Shown piece after piece: positions 8,654-15,657 of a stretch of 64,000 nt of DNA; position 1 is the first letter of the stretch; every line of letters starts with the position of its first letter. The position numbers and the translations under genes were made by a program. This stretch comes from Geotalea sp. SG265 (GTDB lineage: Bacteria; Desulfobacterota; Desulfuromonadia; Geobacterales; Geobacteraceae). The notes under the pieces were generated by a model that saw only the letters and a list, made by a program, of their open reading frames with translations, was not told where the DNA came from and did no database searches. Location: contig NZ_JAKZFT010000018.1 of NCBI RefSeq assembly GCF_022808985.1, positions 1-64,000 on the forward strand. The letters are read 5' to 3'.

Positions 8654-8763
8654 GGGGCTGATCGAAATCCGGGATCAATATTAGCTTGATTTAAGGGGTA
8701 GTTTTCGTTAACAATGGCATAGGCAATGTTGGTGAGACAGTTTTTAAGTGGCGAGGAAAGAGT

Positions 8764-9288
8764 ATGCAAGGAAATAGAGCTAAAGGCAGGATAAATAGAC
8801 GGCTCAACAGGGAGCAAGAGGTGGGCGAGGCAACCCCTGTAATAATCCCCAATGACCCACTCTCATACATTGGATCAAGTTACCATCCTAACAATGACGT
8901 GCGCCCGAAAGAAAATAAGGAAAAGAAATTTAAAAAGACTGGAATAACAAGCATAATCGATTTTGGATTGTTGGGAAACATAGTGCTGAAAGGTTCGTTC
9001 ATCTGGTTTATCTTTAGCATCGTTACACTTGTGGTTAGATTTTTCCTTGGTATGCCTGACTACTTCCAATCGTCGGCATTTGTAAGGTATGTCCTATGTG
9101 GTGGTGTTTTTGGGGTTTTTATTGGGATGATGATTGGAGGTGTACTCAGATTGTTTTCTTCAGAGCCCAAGACTTACGGTAAAGCCAACGATGATGACGA
9201 TTTTATGCCAGAAGGTGCCGATGCAATAGCTACAGATCCTAAGTATTTTTTTTTGGATTGTAACGTATTTCATAACGACAATGAATAA
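8764..9288 (+). CDS. Two-helix membrane protein, paralogue of the 18924-19460 product
   Basis: A 174-residue protein with a basic N-terminus, a glycine-rich middle (KKFKKTGITSIIDFGLLGNI), two membrane segments (FIWFIFSIVTLVVRFFLG, then YVLCGGVFGVFIGMMIGGVL) and an acidic tail with a DDDD run. It is clearly paralogous to the product of 18924-19460, sharing RFFLG.PD..QSS.FV...LCGG and IGM.IGGVLR.FS. GAGGAAAG precedes the ATG. Function unknown; duplication on one plasmid suggests two contexts of use. Confidence 0.72.
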   Translation: MQGNRAKGRINRRLNREQEVGEATPVIIPNDPLSYIGSSYHPNNDVRPKENKEKKFKKTGITSIIDFGLLGNIVLKGSFIWFIFSIVTLVVRFFLGMPDYFQSSAFVRYVLCGGVFGVFIGMMIGGVLRLFSSEPKTYGKANDDDDFMPEGADAIATDPKYFFLDCNVFHNDNE

Positions 9289-9303
9289 CACAGCCTGATT
9301 GAT

Positions 9304-9576
9304 TTAATCCTCATCCTCATAATCTTCATCATCTTGCTTGGCCTTCAGATTTTCGTAAACCTGCGCAATGGCTGCAATGATAGATACAGCGAACCACAAT
9401 AAAAAGATGTGAAAAAATGTGGACATATTCTCAGTTTTAATACCGTCTATCCCATATGGAGTTGCAAAATACTGTGAAAAAAAGTAACCCCAGGCAGCGT
9501 AAAAGATGAGCCCCGAATAAATAACGCCCACCTGCGCAAAGGTCTGAGTTCGATTTGTTTTGTCAGTTGATTCCAT
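9304..9576 (-). CDS. Small two-helix membrane protein
   Basis: A 90-residue protein with two hydrophobic segments (VIYSGLIFYAAWGYFF and FFHIFLLWFAVSIIAAIAQV) and an acidic tail (DDEDYEDED). GGAGGT lies 5 nt before the ATG. Last gene of the minus-strand cluster that starts at 10683. Confidence 0.65.
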   Translation of the reverse strand: MESTDKTNRTQTFAQVGVIYSGLIFYAAWGYFFSQYFATPYGIDGIKTENMSTFFHIFLLWFAVSIIAAIAQVYENLKAKQDDEDYEDED

Positions 9577-9597
9577 GTTACCTCCAGCTCATAACCC

Positions 9598-9873
9598 TTA
9601 GATGCGAGCAATTTCCCAGCCTCTTAGCGCTTGTCGTGCCTTCATATCCGGGTCGCCGCTATGCGTTGTAAATCCTTTTATGAATCCCCCTTTTGCATCA
9701 ACAATTCGAATTCCATATGGGTTCCACTCGATATATCTAGTTTCCCCCCACCTGGTGGCCTTGTAGTTCCTCTCCCAGGTACCAACCAGGAAATATTCCC
9801 TCTGAAGGTTCCTTAGGGCCTCTCGGTGCTGCTCGATCTCTTTTGTTATCTCTGCATGCGTTCTTGTGCTCAT
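9598..9873 (-). CDS. Small hypothetical protein, paralogue of the 8313-8615 product
   Basis: A 91-residue soluble protein (HREALRNLQREYFLVGTWER...) similar throughout to the 8313-8615 product. TAGGAGAGG precedes the ATG. It follows the AGLP-module gene at 9884-10297 by 10 nt; the other member of this family also sits next to an AGLP-module gene, so the pair appears to have been duplicated as a unit. Confidence 0.68.
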   Translation of the reverse strand: MSTRTHAEITKEIEQHREALRNLQREYFLVGTWERNYKATRWGETRYIEWNPYGIRIVDAKGGFIKGFTTHSGDPDMKARQALRGWEIARI

Positions 9874-9883
9874 TTTGCCTCTC

Positions 9884-10297
9884 CTACAGATGTTTCAGGA
9901 TGTCGCTTGCTTCGCGGTTATCTATCCAAAACTTCGCATCCAGGTGACGGCTCATCGCCGGAATGATTTCGTCTTGGTTCAACTGATCACTGAGGGTTTT
10001 GTAAAACTGGTACCGTATCTGAGCAGCCCATTTCAGCTGCTTTATAGTCCCTTGGAGTGGGGGTAACCCAGCGAGCGAGCTCCTGTTAATTGCCACTCGA
10101 TCCCACGACTCCCCGCAGGCCCCGAGGTGACAATAAGGGCAAATGTCTGACTGGAGACTTTGAACACACTTGAGTCTTTCGCCTTCGTCAGAGGGTAGGG
10201 TGTAGTAGCCCTGCTTATGGCCGCATTCATGGGTAATTAGTTGGAATGTGCTGTGGGCCTGCTTATATTCTTTGGTTTGTGTCTGCTTGTAGTCCAT
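9884..10297 (-). CDS. Zinc-finger protein with C-terminal AGLP...DAKFWIDNR module
   Basis: A 137-residue protein. The N-terminal half has a likely zinc site: HECGHKQGYY near residue 23 and CPYCHLGAC near residue 53. The C-terminal half is the module shared with 7689-8300 and 10309-10683 (LAGLPPLQGTIKQLKWAAQI ... HLDAKFWIDNREA). GGGAGG precedes the ATG. It is co-directional with and 11 nt from 10309-10683, of which it is a tandem paralogue. Confidence 0.7.
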   Translation of the reverse strand: MDYKQTQTKEYKQAHSTFQLITHECGHKQGYYTLPSDEGERLKCVQSLQSDICPYCHLGACGESWDRVAINRSSLAGLPPLQGTIKQLKWAAQIRYQFYKTLSDQLNQDEIIPAMSRHLDAKFWIDNREASDILKHL

Positions 10298-10308
10298 GGT
10301 CGCCTCCC

Positions 10309-10683
10309 TTACAGTCTCTGAAAGAGATCCTGTGCGTTCTGATTTCGGTTATCGATCCAGAATTTGGCATCAGGATGTTTGCTGATGAGAGGGATGAGAA
10401 CGTCAGACGAATGCTGCCGACTGAGAGCCCTGAATTGCTGTAGCCTGATCTGAATAGCCCAGGAAACCTGTTTTTGGGTTCCCTGTAGCTCAGGCAGGCC
10501 AGCTTTAGAACTCTCAGTCTTAACAGCAAGAGATTTGATGTAGGCCTGGCGTTGGCATTCGGGGCATTTTTGCCCCCACAGCCTATGTAGCTCTACAGCC
10601 CTTTTGGTGAAATTATAGGAGAGAGAATAGGTGTGTTTGTGACCGCATGTGTGAGTGATGGTTTGTTCATGATAGTATTTCAT
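10309..10683 (-). CDS. Zinc-finger protein with C-terminal AGLP...DAKFWIDNR module (tandem paralogue)
   Basis: A 124-residue protein. The zinc site is HTCGHKHTY near residue 11 plus CPECQRQA near residue 38; the C-terminal module reads KAGLPELQGTQKQVSWAIQI ... HPDAKFWIDNRNQ. GGGAGGT precedes the ATG. First gene of a four-gene minus-strand cluster, with an AT-rich promoter region upstream (10690-10850) that contains a TTATAACGGTTAA operator-like site. Confidence 0.7.
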   Translation of the reverse strand: MKYYHEQTITHTCGHKHTYSLSYNFTKRAVELHRLWGQKCPECQRQAYIKSLAVKTESSKAGLPELQGTQKQVSWAIQIRLQQFRALSRQHSSDVLIPLISKHPDAKFWIDNRNQNAQDLFQRL

Positions 10684-10832
10684 TTCTACCTCCCATTTGT
10701 GGGGAGGTAATCCTTTACCTGTGACCGCTCCTGCGCTTTAAGGTTTTTAGCTTCTTTACTATTATTATCGGATGTTCAGTAGCTTATTCTTTAATTTCAT
10801 AAAGAAAAAAAAGTGAAATTTCAGAATAATTT

Positions 10833-10845
10833 TTATAACGGTTAA
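10833..10845. promoter_or_regulatory. AACGGTT operator-like site upstream of the 10683 cluster
   Basis: TTATAACGGTTAA is an imperfect copy of the TATAAC(N)GTTATA palindrome found at 12068, 14482 and 16651. It lies in the AT-rich 170-bp gap before the minus-strand cluster. Confidence 0.4.
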
Positions 10846-10851
10846 AAAGTG

Positions 10852-11082
10852 CTATTTGCTGCCTTTGCCTTCACTTGCAGCTTTCTTCTCAGCAGCTTTT
10901 GCCGCTTTAGCAGCCCTTGCTTTCGCTGCATTTACCTGCAAAGCAGCCGTTTTCTTCTCACTCCGGGTAGAGCCTAAGAGCCGACCATGGATCCTGGCTA
11001 CATTTATGGAGTGCTCGATTTGCTCCCCACAGTGGGGGCAGTTGATGATAATGATAGTTTCGTTGGTATTTTTCTTTTCCAT
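10852..11082 (-). CDS. Small zinc-finger protein with alanine/lysine-rich tail
   Basis: A 76-residue protein with a CPHCGEQIEH metal-binding knuckle near residue 15 and a repetitive A/K-rich tail (KARAAKAAKAAEKKAA) that is probably a positively charged helix contacting nucleic acid. AGGAGG lies 9 nt before the ATG. It is 22 nt downstream of recT on the same strand, so co-transcription with recT is likely. Confidence 0.68.
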   Translation of the reverse strand: MEKKNTNETIIIINCPHCGEQIEHSINVARIHGRLLGSTRSEKKTAALQVNAAKARAAKAAKAAEKKAASEGKGSK

Positions 11083-11104
11083 TCTAATATCCTCCTTTTT
11101 CGCG

Positions 11105-11995
11105 CTATGAATTTACACCCTCTTTTGGCAGTTCGCAGTACCAGCAGCGATGTTCAGTGTTTTCAACAAACCCATTGGACTCCAGGAAAGCCGTCTTTTC
11201 GGACTTTGAGTATATGCGCCCTTTGGCGATGCAGTAAGTATCCCCTTCGAGATCTGCGAATCTTGCTACCTGGGTGAACGATTGGAATGCTTCGGCCAGC
11301 TCCGCTGGAAGTTCAGGGGCGATGGTTTTGCCCTTGGTGATCACTTCCGACTGCACTTCAATCACTGGAGCCGTATCAGTAGTGGAAGGTTCAACAGGTT
11401 GTACTGGGGTAGCGTCAACAGAGGATTCAAGCTCTTCTGTCAGATACATACCGCCAATAACATCGGGGAAAACGATTCTTGCGACCGCTGCAACTGCCCT
11501 CCATTGGAGCATAGTGGCAGGCATTGTACGCCAGTTGAATTTCTCCGTAAGCGCGATCACCTTACCGTCTTCCTTGGTCTTCATTTTTGAAGCCATTTCG
11601 ATAGTGAAAGACCCAGTGTGCTCAACCCCGTTGGTACGCCGCATCATGACCGTGCATTTTTTCTCATCGCTCGCTATGACCTTAACTGTGTCGCAGACGG
11701 GGGATGAGTTGATTAGTGCCAGCATGCCTTGTGGGCTGAGAGAGGGCTTGTTTTGGATCACGTTGATGAATTCAAAAGACTGCATCAGCTTGAATCCGAG
11801 CTCTTGACCCTTCAGTATGATTACGGCCACCTGTTGTGGGGTTTTTATCGTGGAAGGAAGGAAATTCGACCTCAGCAGATATTCGGCAACAGTCTTGATA
11901 GATTCAAACTGGGTTGCTATTGCGAAGATATCGTTCTCGACCTTGCGGGTGACTGCAGCAGATGCTTGTTCAATTTTTGCGACATGATTTTCCAT
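11105..11995 (-). CDS. recT: RecT-family single-strand annealing protein
   Basis: A 296-residue protein that should anneal complementary single strands during recombination, probably on DNA entering by conjugation. The RecT core spans about residues 25-200: IKTVAEYLLRSNFLPSTIKT, VAVIILKGQELGFKLMQSFE, INVIQNKPSLSPQGMLALI, and the FNWRTMPATMLQWRAVAAVA signature, followed by FPDVIGGMYLTEEL. The C-terminus is a linker plus a CWYC-bearing segment. No exonuclease partner (RecE/YqaJ) is visible nearby. ATG at 11995 is chosen because GGGGAGGG lies 5 nt upstream. Both the AACGGTT palindrome and the conserved 13-bp box lie in its upstream region. Confidence 0.9.
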   Translation of the reverse strand: MENHVAKIEQASAAVTRKVENDIFAIATQFESIKTVAEYLLRSNFLPSTIKTPQQVAVIILKGQELGFKLMQSFEFINVIQNKPSLSPQGMLALINSSPVCDTVKVIASDEKKCTVMMRRTNGVEHTGSFTIEMASKMKTKEDGKVIALTEKFNWRTMPATMLQWRAVAAVARIVFPDVIGGMYLTEELESSVDATPVQPVEPSTTDTAPVIEVQSEVITKGKTIAPELPAELAEAFQSFTQVARFADLEGDTYCIAKGRIYSKSEKTAFLESNGFVENTEHRCWYCELPKEGVNS

Positions 11996-12027
11996 GATGG
12001 CCCTCCCCGGATTCCTCATCACATTAC

Positions 12028-12040
12028 ATCTATTTCGTGA
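12028..12040 (-). promoter_or_regulatory. Conserved box TCACGAAATAGAT (copy 3, recT leader)
   Basis: Minus-strand copy 32 nt before recT. It lies about 40 nt downstream of the predicted recT transcription start, so here it should be in the mRNA leader. Confidence 0.75.
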
Positions 12041-12067
12041 CCTTTCTCTTTGATTTCGGTTACATTT

Positions 12068-12114
12068 CTATAACCGTTATAGTTTTATTGTAATTCAGCG
12101 CTAAGTTTATACAA
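12068..12114 (-). promoter_or_regulatory. recT promoter with overlapping AACGGTT palindrome
   Basis: On the minus strand TTGTAT (12109-12114) and TACAAT (12087-12092) are 16 bp apart, a sigma-70-like promoter. The perfect palindrome CTATAACGGTTATAG (12068-12082) covers the expected start site, as a repressor operator would. Confidence 0.6.
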
Positions 12115-12122
12115 GCTTTTTT

Positions 12123-12305
12123 TTACACCAGATCCCCATTGCAATGCTCACAACACCGAGGTTTTGCCACTCTAACGACGAACCCTGTCTCATCATCTCG
12201 TTTAAATTCGTCGTAGACGATCAACTTTTGGCAGTGGGGGCAGCCGATCACGCCACTTAGGGTGGCGACGGCAAATCTGCCATTGCTTCCCCGAGCCTGA
12301 ATCAT
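12123..12305 (-). CDS. Small zinc-ribbon protein
   Basis: A 60-residue protein (MIQARGSNGRFAVATLSGVI...) with CPHC near residue 22 and CCEHC near residue 52, a two-knuckle zinc ribbon. ATG at 12305 is chosen because AAGGGAG lies 7 nt upstream; the longer frame lacks such a site. No partner is evident beyond the recT-side neighbours on the same strand. Confidence 0.62.
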   Translation of the reverse strand: MIQARGSNGRFAVATLSGVIGCPHCQKLIVYDEFKRDDETGFVVRVAKPRCCEHCNGDLV

Positions 12306-12362
12306 GGTTACTCCCTTTGATTCTCTTTGTAGTGGTTTCATATCTGTGCCCTTCGTCTACGT

Positions 12363-12572
12363 TTAGTAGGACTTCGCGCCATTATTAAGTCTTGCGGCCT
12401 TTTCACGAGCTCTAGCCATGAAGATGTCAAAAAGATCGATCCCTTTGCACACAGTGGCTATAAATTCAACGACAATTGCTGATGCACCAAAATTGCTTTG
12501 TACTCCTGCTTGGTATTTGCCAGTAATGGCGTTCCTGACGATGACTATTTTTTCAAAGGTATATGTGTTCAT
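12363..12572 (-). CDS. Small hypothetical protein
   Basis: A 69-residue protein (MNTYTFEKIVIVRNAITGKY...) with alternating strand and helix character and no recognised motif. GAAGGAG lies 9 nt before the ATG. Its leader, from the ribosome binding site upstream for about 70 nt, resembles the leader at 16533-16620. Confidence 0.6.
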   Translation of the reverse strand: MNTYTFEKIVIVRNAITGKYQAGVQSNFGASAIVVEFIATVCKGIDLFDIFMARAREKAARLNNGAKSY

Positions 12573-12660
12573 GGCTTTTCTCCTTCAAGAGTGGGGGAAT
12601 TTGTATCTCTTTAATATACTTATCGGTTTAATAGAGGGAAAACTTTAATTTATCATAGTA
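12573..12660 (-). repeat. Leader repeat A (copy at 12.6 kb)
   Basis: The sequence upstream of 12572 (TCTCCTTCAAGAGTGGGGGA on the plus strand, then a TTATCGG segment and ACTTTAATTTATCAT) resembles that upstream of 16532 (TCTCCTTCGAGAGTGGGGGA, TATCGG, ACTTTAATTTGATAT). The two leaders are probably duplicated regulatory DNA; part of the same block recurs at 14400-14460. Confidence 0.6.
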
Positions 12661-12687
12661 TTAATTTATTGTTTTTCCGTATTATTT

Positions 12688-12702
12688 TTTAAACCGTTTA
12701 AA
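12688..12702. promoter_or_regulatory. Palindrome TTTAAACCGTTTAAA
   Basis: A perfect 15-bp palindrome with the same AACCGTT core as the operators at 12068, 14482 and 16651, upstream of the 12363-12572 gene. Confidence 0.5.
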
Positions 12703-12703
12703 G

Positions 12704-12740
12704 AGATAAAGCACCTCTTGGTTGAAGAGATGCTTTATCT
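12704..12740. terminator. Intrinsic terminator-like hairpin
   Basis: AGATAAAGCA (12704-12713) pairs with TGCTTTATCT (12731-12740), with an inner CTCTT/AAGAG stem. It lies just after the end of the five-HTH gene and probably separates it from the next minus-strand unit. Confidence 0.6.
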
Positions 12741-12814
12741 ACTTCAGACTGATTTGGGCCGGGTAGCCAGCCAGCGGTGCTTCCTGAGGAAGCGTTGCCA
12801 GGGTTTGTACCGAC

Positions 12815-13036
12815 TCAATGGAGCAGTCTTGCTTTTAGTCTTTCCTCAAGCATTTTACCGATAGCAGGGCTTTTCAGGGCCAATACCTTTTGGTATTCAT
12901 CGATGTTTCCTTTCTCCCTTGCCGCTTGGATATCCTTGTCAGCTCTAAGGGCTGCATGAATTTCTGGGAACATAGCTGTTAAGAGTCTGGCAACTGCCTC
13001 TGCGTTTCTTTGTTCGAATGATGTTCTTGTCTTCAT
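12815..13036 (-). CDS. Possible separate or internally initiated 73-residue product
   Basis: Inside the five-HTH frame an ATG at 13036 is preceded by AAAGGAGAATTACT, a strong ribosome binding site at ideal spacing. The 73 residues that follow (MKTRTSFEQRNAEAVARLLT...) are helical and unlike the HTH repeats. Either the gene makes two products from one frame, or an ancestral downstream gene became fused when the stop codon between them was lost. Confidence 0.45.
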   Translation of the reverse strand: MKTRTSFEQRNAEAVARLLTAMFPEIHAALRADKDIQAAREKGNIDEYQKVLALKSPAIGKMLEERLKARLLH

Positions 13037-14029
13037 AGTAATTCTCCTTTTAACCAGCGAATTGTCTTTTTGATTACTGTTTGGGGTCACCTTGGCCCCT
13101 AATGAGTACAAAGTACATTTTCCGTACCCTGTAGCCTCAGCGATTTCTCTAAGCCCTTTACCCTCTTTAATCATTTGAATTGCCAGTACCTTTCTTGCAG
13201 GAGGGGATTTAATCATCTTAGCCCCCAAATTCTGTAGGTAACCAATGGCATACCCTGTAGCCTCAGCAATCTCCTCAGCAGTTTTACCATCTGCTATCAT
13301 CTGAAGTGCCAGGACTTTGCGAGCTTTTGCTTTTATTGATCTGGCACCTAATCGAACCAGATAATCCCGGCTTAGCCCAGTGGCTTTTTTAATATCTGTA
13401 ATATCGATACCTGCTTCTATCATCTGAAGTGCCAGGACTTTTCTGTGCGATTTACATAAAGGAGATTTAGTGGGCTTAGCTCCTAAATATTTTAGATAAT
13501 TCACACTGTACCCTGTAGCCTCAGCGATCTCCTCAGCAGTTTTGCCTTCCTCTATCATCTTGATAGCAACGTTCTTCCGCTCACTTGGCCCCTTGATAGC
13601 TCTAGCACCAAACCGATACAAATAAAGGCGGCTTAATCCAGTAACCTTTTCAATTTCTTTAATACCCACCCCTGCTTCAACCATCGAAATGGCTGTCAAC
13701 CTACGGTAATTAGGTAACCTAGCCCCGTTTTTCCCAGGAGAAACTTGCATAGTTCTGCTCGGCCTTTTCTTAACTTGTTCCCCTCTGGTATGAACATAAA
13801 ACCTGCCTGAAAAGCTGCTGCTGTCGAGAAGTATGTAAACTTCCTCAAGAATCTGACGAATATAACCTTTCGAATAATCTGATTTGGCCTTGAAGACATA
13901 CTTATCGATCCACACTTTTGCAGTGTCGCTGGTGAAATATAGGTCTTGCGATGCAAACCCAGCGTGGACAAGAAATTTTCGGGCTGCTTCTAGATTTTCA
14001 TTTATCTGTGTTTGAGTAAGCTGGTTCAT
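12815..14029 (-). CDS. Protein with five tandem helix-turn-helix repeats
   Basis: A 404-residue protein. Residues 1-100 are an N-terminal domain reminiscent of phage-integrase SAM-like arms (DSFTSDTAKVWIDKYV-type, not certain). Five HTH units of 41-45 residues follow, starting near 109, 151, 196, 237 and 279, each of the form RKxxAxxMIEEGKxxxEIAE, ATGYSxxYLxxLGAK. Units 1 and 3 share one variant (EAGVGIKEIEKVTGLSRLYL, EAGIDITDIKKATGLSRDYL) and units 2, 4 and 5 another (EGKTAEEIAEATGYSVNYL type). The putative recognition helices differ between units. The last 73 residues follow an internal ATG (13036) with its own AAAGGAGAA site. GGGGGAAC precedes the first ATG. A sequence-specific DNA binder with a modular array is inferred; I know no named family of this architecture. 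Confidence 0.78.
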   Translation of the reverse strand: MNQLTQTQINENLEAARKFLVHAGFASQDLYFTSDTAKVWIDKYVFKAKSDYSKGYIRQILEEVYILLDSSSFSGRFYVHTRGEQVKKRPSRTMQVSPGKNGARLPNYRRLTAISMVEAGVGIKEIEKVTGLSRLYLYRFGARAIKGPSERKNVAIKMIEEGKTAEEIAEATGYSVNYLKYLGAKPTKSPLCKSHRKVLALQMIEAGIDITDIKKATGLSRDYLVRLGARSIKAKARKVLALQMIADGKTAEEIAEATGYAIGYLQNLGAKMIKSPPARKVLAIQMIKEGKGLREIAEATGYGKCTLYSLGAKVTPNSNQKDNSLVKRRITMKTRTSFEQRNAEAVARLLTAMFPEIHAALRADKDIQAAREKGNIDEYQKVLALKSPAIGKMLEERLKARLLH

Positions 14030-14038
14030 AAGTTCCCC

Positions 14039-14362
14039 CTATTGGATGTATCCAAGAGCTTTATTCTCGCCGAACAATGCTACTGATATTGTTTCAACCA
14101 GGTATGTTGCCATCTCTGCATCGTCATCATCGATTGACCTTGCGAACCGGATCCCCTGGTCATATTTAGTCCCGAGCAGCTCAGCAACCATTGAGCCAAC
14201 TGATATAAATTCACTGCCAAAAGAGACTGAGAAATCAATGGCTTTAACAACAACGCCAGGAATAACATTTTCAACGACAGTGACAATGATTTTGAGGCTG
14301 TCACCCTGGTGAATGTATTTGTTCAATTCTTCAATGAGTATTTTGTTAGTTGATATTGTCAT
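14039..14362 (-). CDS. Hypothetical protein in the HTH-array operon
   Basis: A 107-residue protein (MTISTNKILIEELNKYIHQG...) that is mixed alpha/beta with a DDDDAE acidic stretch. ATG at 14362 is chosen because GGAGG lies 10 nt upstream. It precedes the five-HTH gene by 9 nt on the same strand and is probably co-transcribed with it. Family not recognised. Confidence 0.62.
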   Translation of the reverse strand: MTISTNKILIEELNKYIHQGDSLKIIVTVVENVIPGVVVKAIDFSVSFGSEFISVGSMVAELLGTKYDQGIRFARSIDDDDAEMATYLVETISVALFGENKALGYIQ

Positions 14363-14481
14363 AGTGTTTGTACCTCCATTGCATAGAAACAATTCATTGC
14401 CTTTATTAATATTATCGGAATATTTGCTTTTAAACTTTAATTTGATTTAAAAATTATATTATTTATTTTCGATGTGTTATC

Positions 14482-14528
14482 TATAACTGTTATAAGTTTT
14501 ATACTAATTTCGGACTAACTTATGTCAA
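14482..14528 (-). promoter_or_regulatory. Promoter and operator of the HTH-array operon
   Basis: Minus-strand TTGACA (14523-14528) and TAGTAT (14501-14506) are 16 bp apart. TATAACAGTTATA (14482-14494) lies just downstream over the expected start. The spacer GTCCGAAAT is shared with the promoter at 16670-16697, so the two promoter-operator units are duplicates. Confidence 0.72.
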
Positions 14529-14592
14529 CAGGAAAAACCCTTTAGCAGGAAGAAAATCGTTGTTGCTTTTCTAGTGATCTGAAAAAAGAAAA

Positions 14593-14619
14593 ACCCTATA
14601 AAGGCTGTGTTTACAGGGT
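14593..14619 (-). terminator. Intrinsic terminator of the 14.6-16.5 kb minus-strand cluster
   Basis: ACCCTATAAA and TTTACAGGGT form a stem and, read on the minus strand, are followed by TTTTTCTTTTTTC. It ends the operon whose last gene is 14649-14828. Confidence 0.72.
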
Positions 14620-14648
14620 CTGCGTGGAAGGGTGAAGAGGTGAGATTT

Positions 14649-14828
14649 TTATTTGATGCCTAGCTGTGCCAGCTGTTTATTCAGGTCGAGTACAACCTTC
14701 CTCATAGTAGGCTGTAATGATTTGAGTATGTCGGCATCGCTTCGAATATGAAGCTTCACGGATTCCGAGAGCTGTTGATTGCTGGAAATGTAGATGTATT
14801 CGTCGCCGATCTGTTCTTGTTTGTTCAT
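14649..14828 (-). CDS. Small hypothetical protein
   Basis: A 59-residue protein (MNKQEQIGDEYIYISSNQQL...) ending QLAQLGIK. GGGAGG lies 8 nt before the ATG and the terminator follows 30 nt after the stop, which supports a real gene despite its length. Mostly helical and charged; no family recognised. Confidence 0.62.
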   Translation of the reverse strand: MNKQEQIGDEYIYISSNQQLSESVKLHIRSDADILKSLQPTMRKVVLDLNKQLAQLGIK

Positions 14829-14840
14829 GTTGCACCTCCC

Positions 14841-15209
14841 TTACTGCTCATCTACGGGGCCATCGGTAAACCCAACGACCCCCTGTGATGTTACCTTGAC
14901 TATGTATGTTTCCCATCCAGTGCGTTCATCGTAACCGTATGGGTTGATCTTCACCTGGGCCGAGGTCACAGGCATCAGTAAAAAGCTGTTGAGATGCTTC
15001 ACCAGATCATCTCGGCTATTCAGTTCCACAATGGTTGCTATCGAATCAAGTAAGGATCCTCGATGTAGCCTGAATTTGAATTTATCCTTTGTAATGTCCA
15101 AGTTGCACCCCCTGGGGCAGTTGATGTACATTCTCCCCGATATTCTGCCAATGCGACATACGAAATTAACCTGTTCTCCATTACCAAAACTTGGCTGTAT
15201 ACACTGCAA
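14841..15209 (-). CDS. Hypothetical protein
   Basis: Up to 122 residues if it starts at the TTG at 15209, which overlaps the end of the upstream gene and has AGGGG close by. The sequence holds a CPRGC pair (residues 31-35) and a helical middle (LLDSIATIVELNSRDDLVKH). The exact start is uncertain because no ATG with a good ribosome binding site lies in the first 26 codons. Family not recognised. Confidence 0.55.
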   Translation of the reverse strand: MQCIQPSFGNGEQVNFVCRIGRISGRMYINCPRGCNLDITKDKFKFRLHRGSLLDSIATIVELNSRDDLVKHLNSFLLMPVTSAQVKINPYGYDERTGWETYIVKVTSQGVVGFTDGPVDEQ

Positions 15210-15597
15210 GTACCCCTAATACCACCCCCGTTTGTTTGCTTGAGTGATCTCGAATAAAGGCATAGCCTTTACCACCATCTACCCCCTTAACGAGGGTAGC
15301 AATTTCCCCTGCTGTAAAGCCGGTGATTACATCTTTAACGGCAGTCTTGGTAATTCTGCCCTTTTCATAAAGGGCAGTGAGAATGTCTGCAAATACTGCA
15401 TTAGCGGCGTCATTCCAATTATCCCCCTGCCCTTTAGGAATAATAGTATTAACTGTCTTCACAATATCTTCTTTACAGGTGATCCCTTCAAAGACATTGG
15501 CAATATAATCACTTTTGTAATCAAGGATAATCCCCTCTTTACCCTCAATCGGTTCCAAGTTAACTGTCATTCCGTTTTTTTTGATTTGGTCTTTCAT
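15181..15597 (-). CDS. Orphan fragment of a TraD/VirD4 coupling-protein domain
   Basis: A 138-residue protein that reads like the middle of a coupling ATPase without its Walker motifs: GIILDYKSDYIANVFEGI corresponds to the strand after Walker A, DNWNDAANAVFADILTALYE to the helical all-alpha insertion, and IRDHSSKQTGVVLGVLAVYT to the segment that follows it. It therefore cannot hydrolyse ATP alone. The gene has its own GGGAGGG ribosome binding site at ideal spacing, so it looks like a functioning small gene, perhaps a decoy or regulator of transfer, rather than debris. The match is by eye against the family pattern. Confidence 0.6.
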   Translation of the reverse strand: MKDQIKKNGMTVNLEPIEGKEGIILDYKSDYIANVFEGITCKEDIVKTVNTIIPKGQGDNWNDAANAVFADILTALYEKGRITKTAVKDVITGFTAGEIATLVKGVDGGKGYAFIRDHSSKQTGVVLGVLAVYTAKFW

Positions 15598-15657
15598 GGT
15601 GATACCCTCCCTTCTGCGCATGGTCGTTTCCCAAGTGCGGTTTTGTGTTAGTTCTTC

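Noticed and set aside
8596-8817. 73-codon minus-strand open frame
   Set aside because: Overlaps the start of the well-supported 8764-9288 gene and the conserved box, and has no ribosome binding site.
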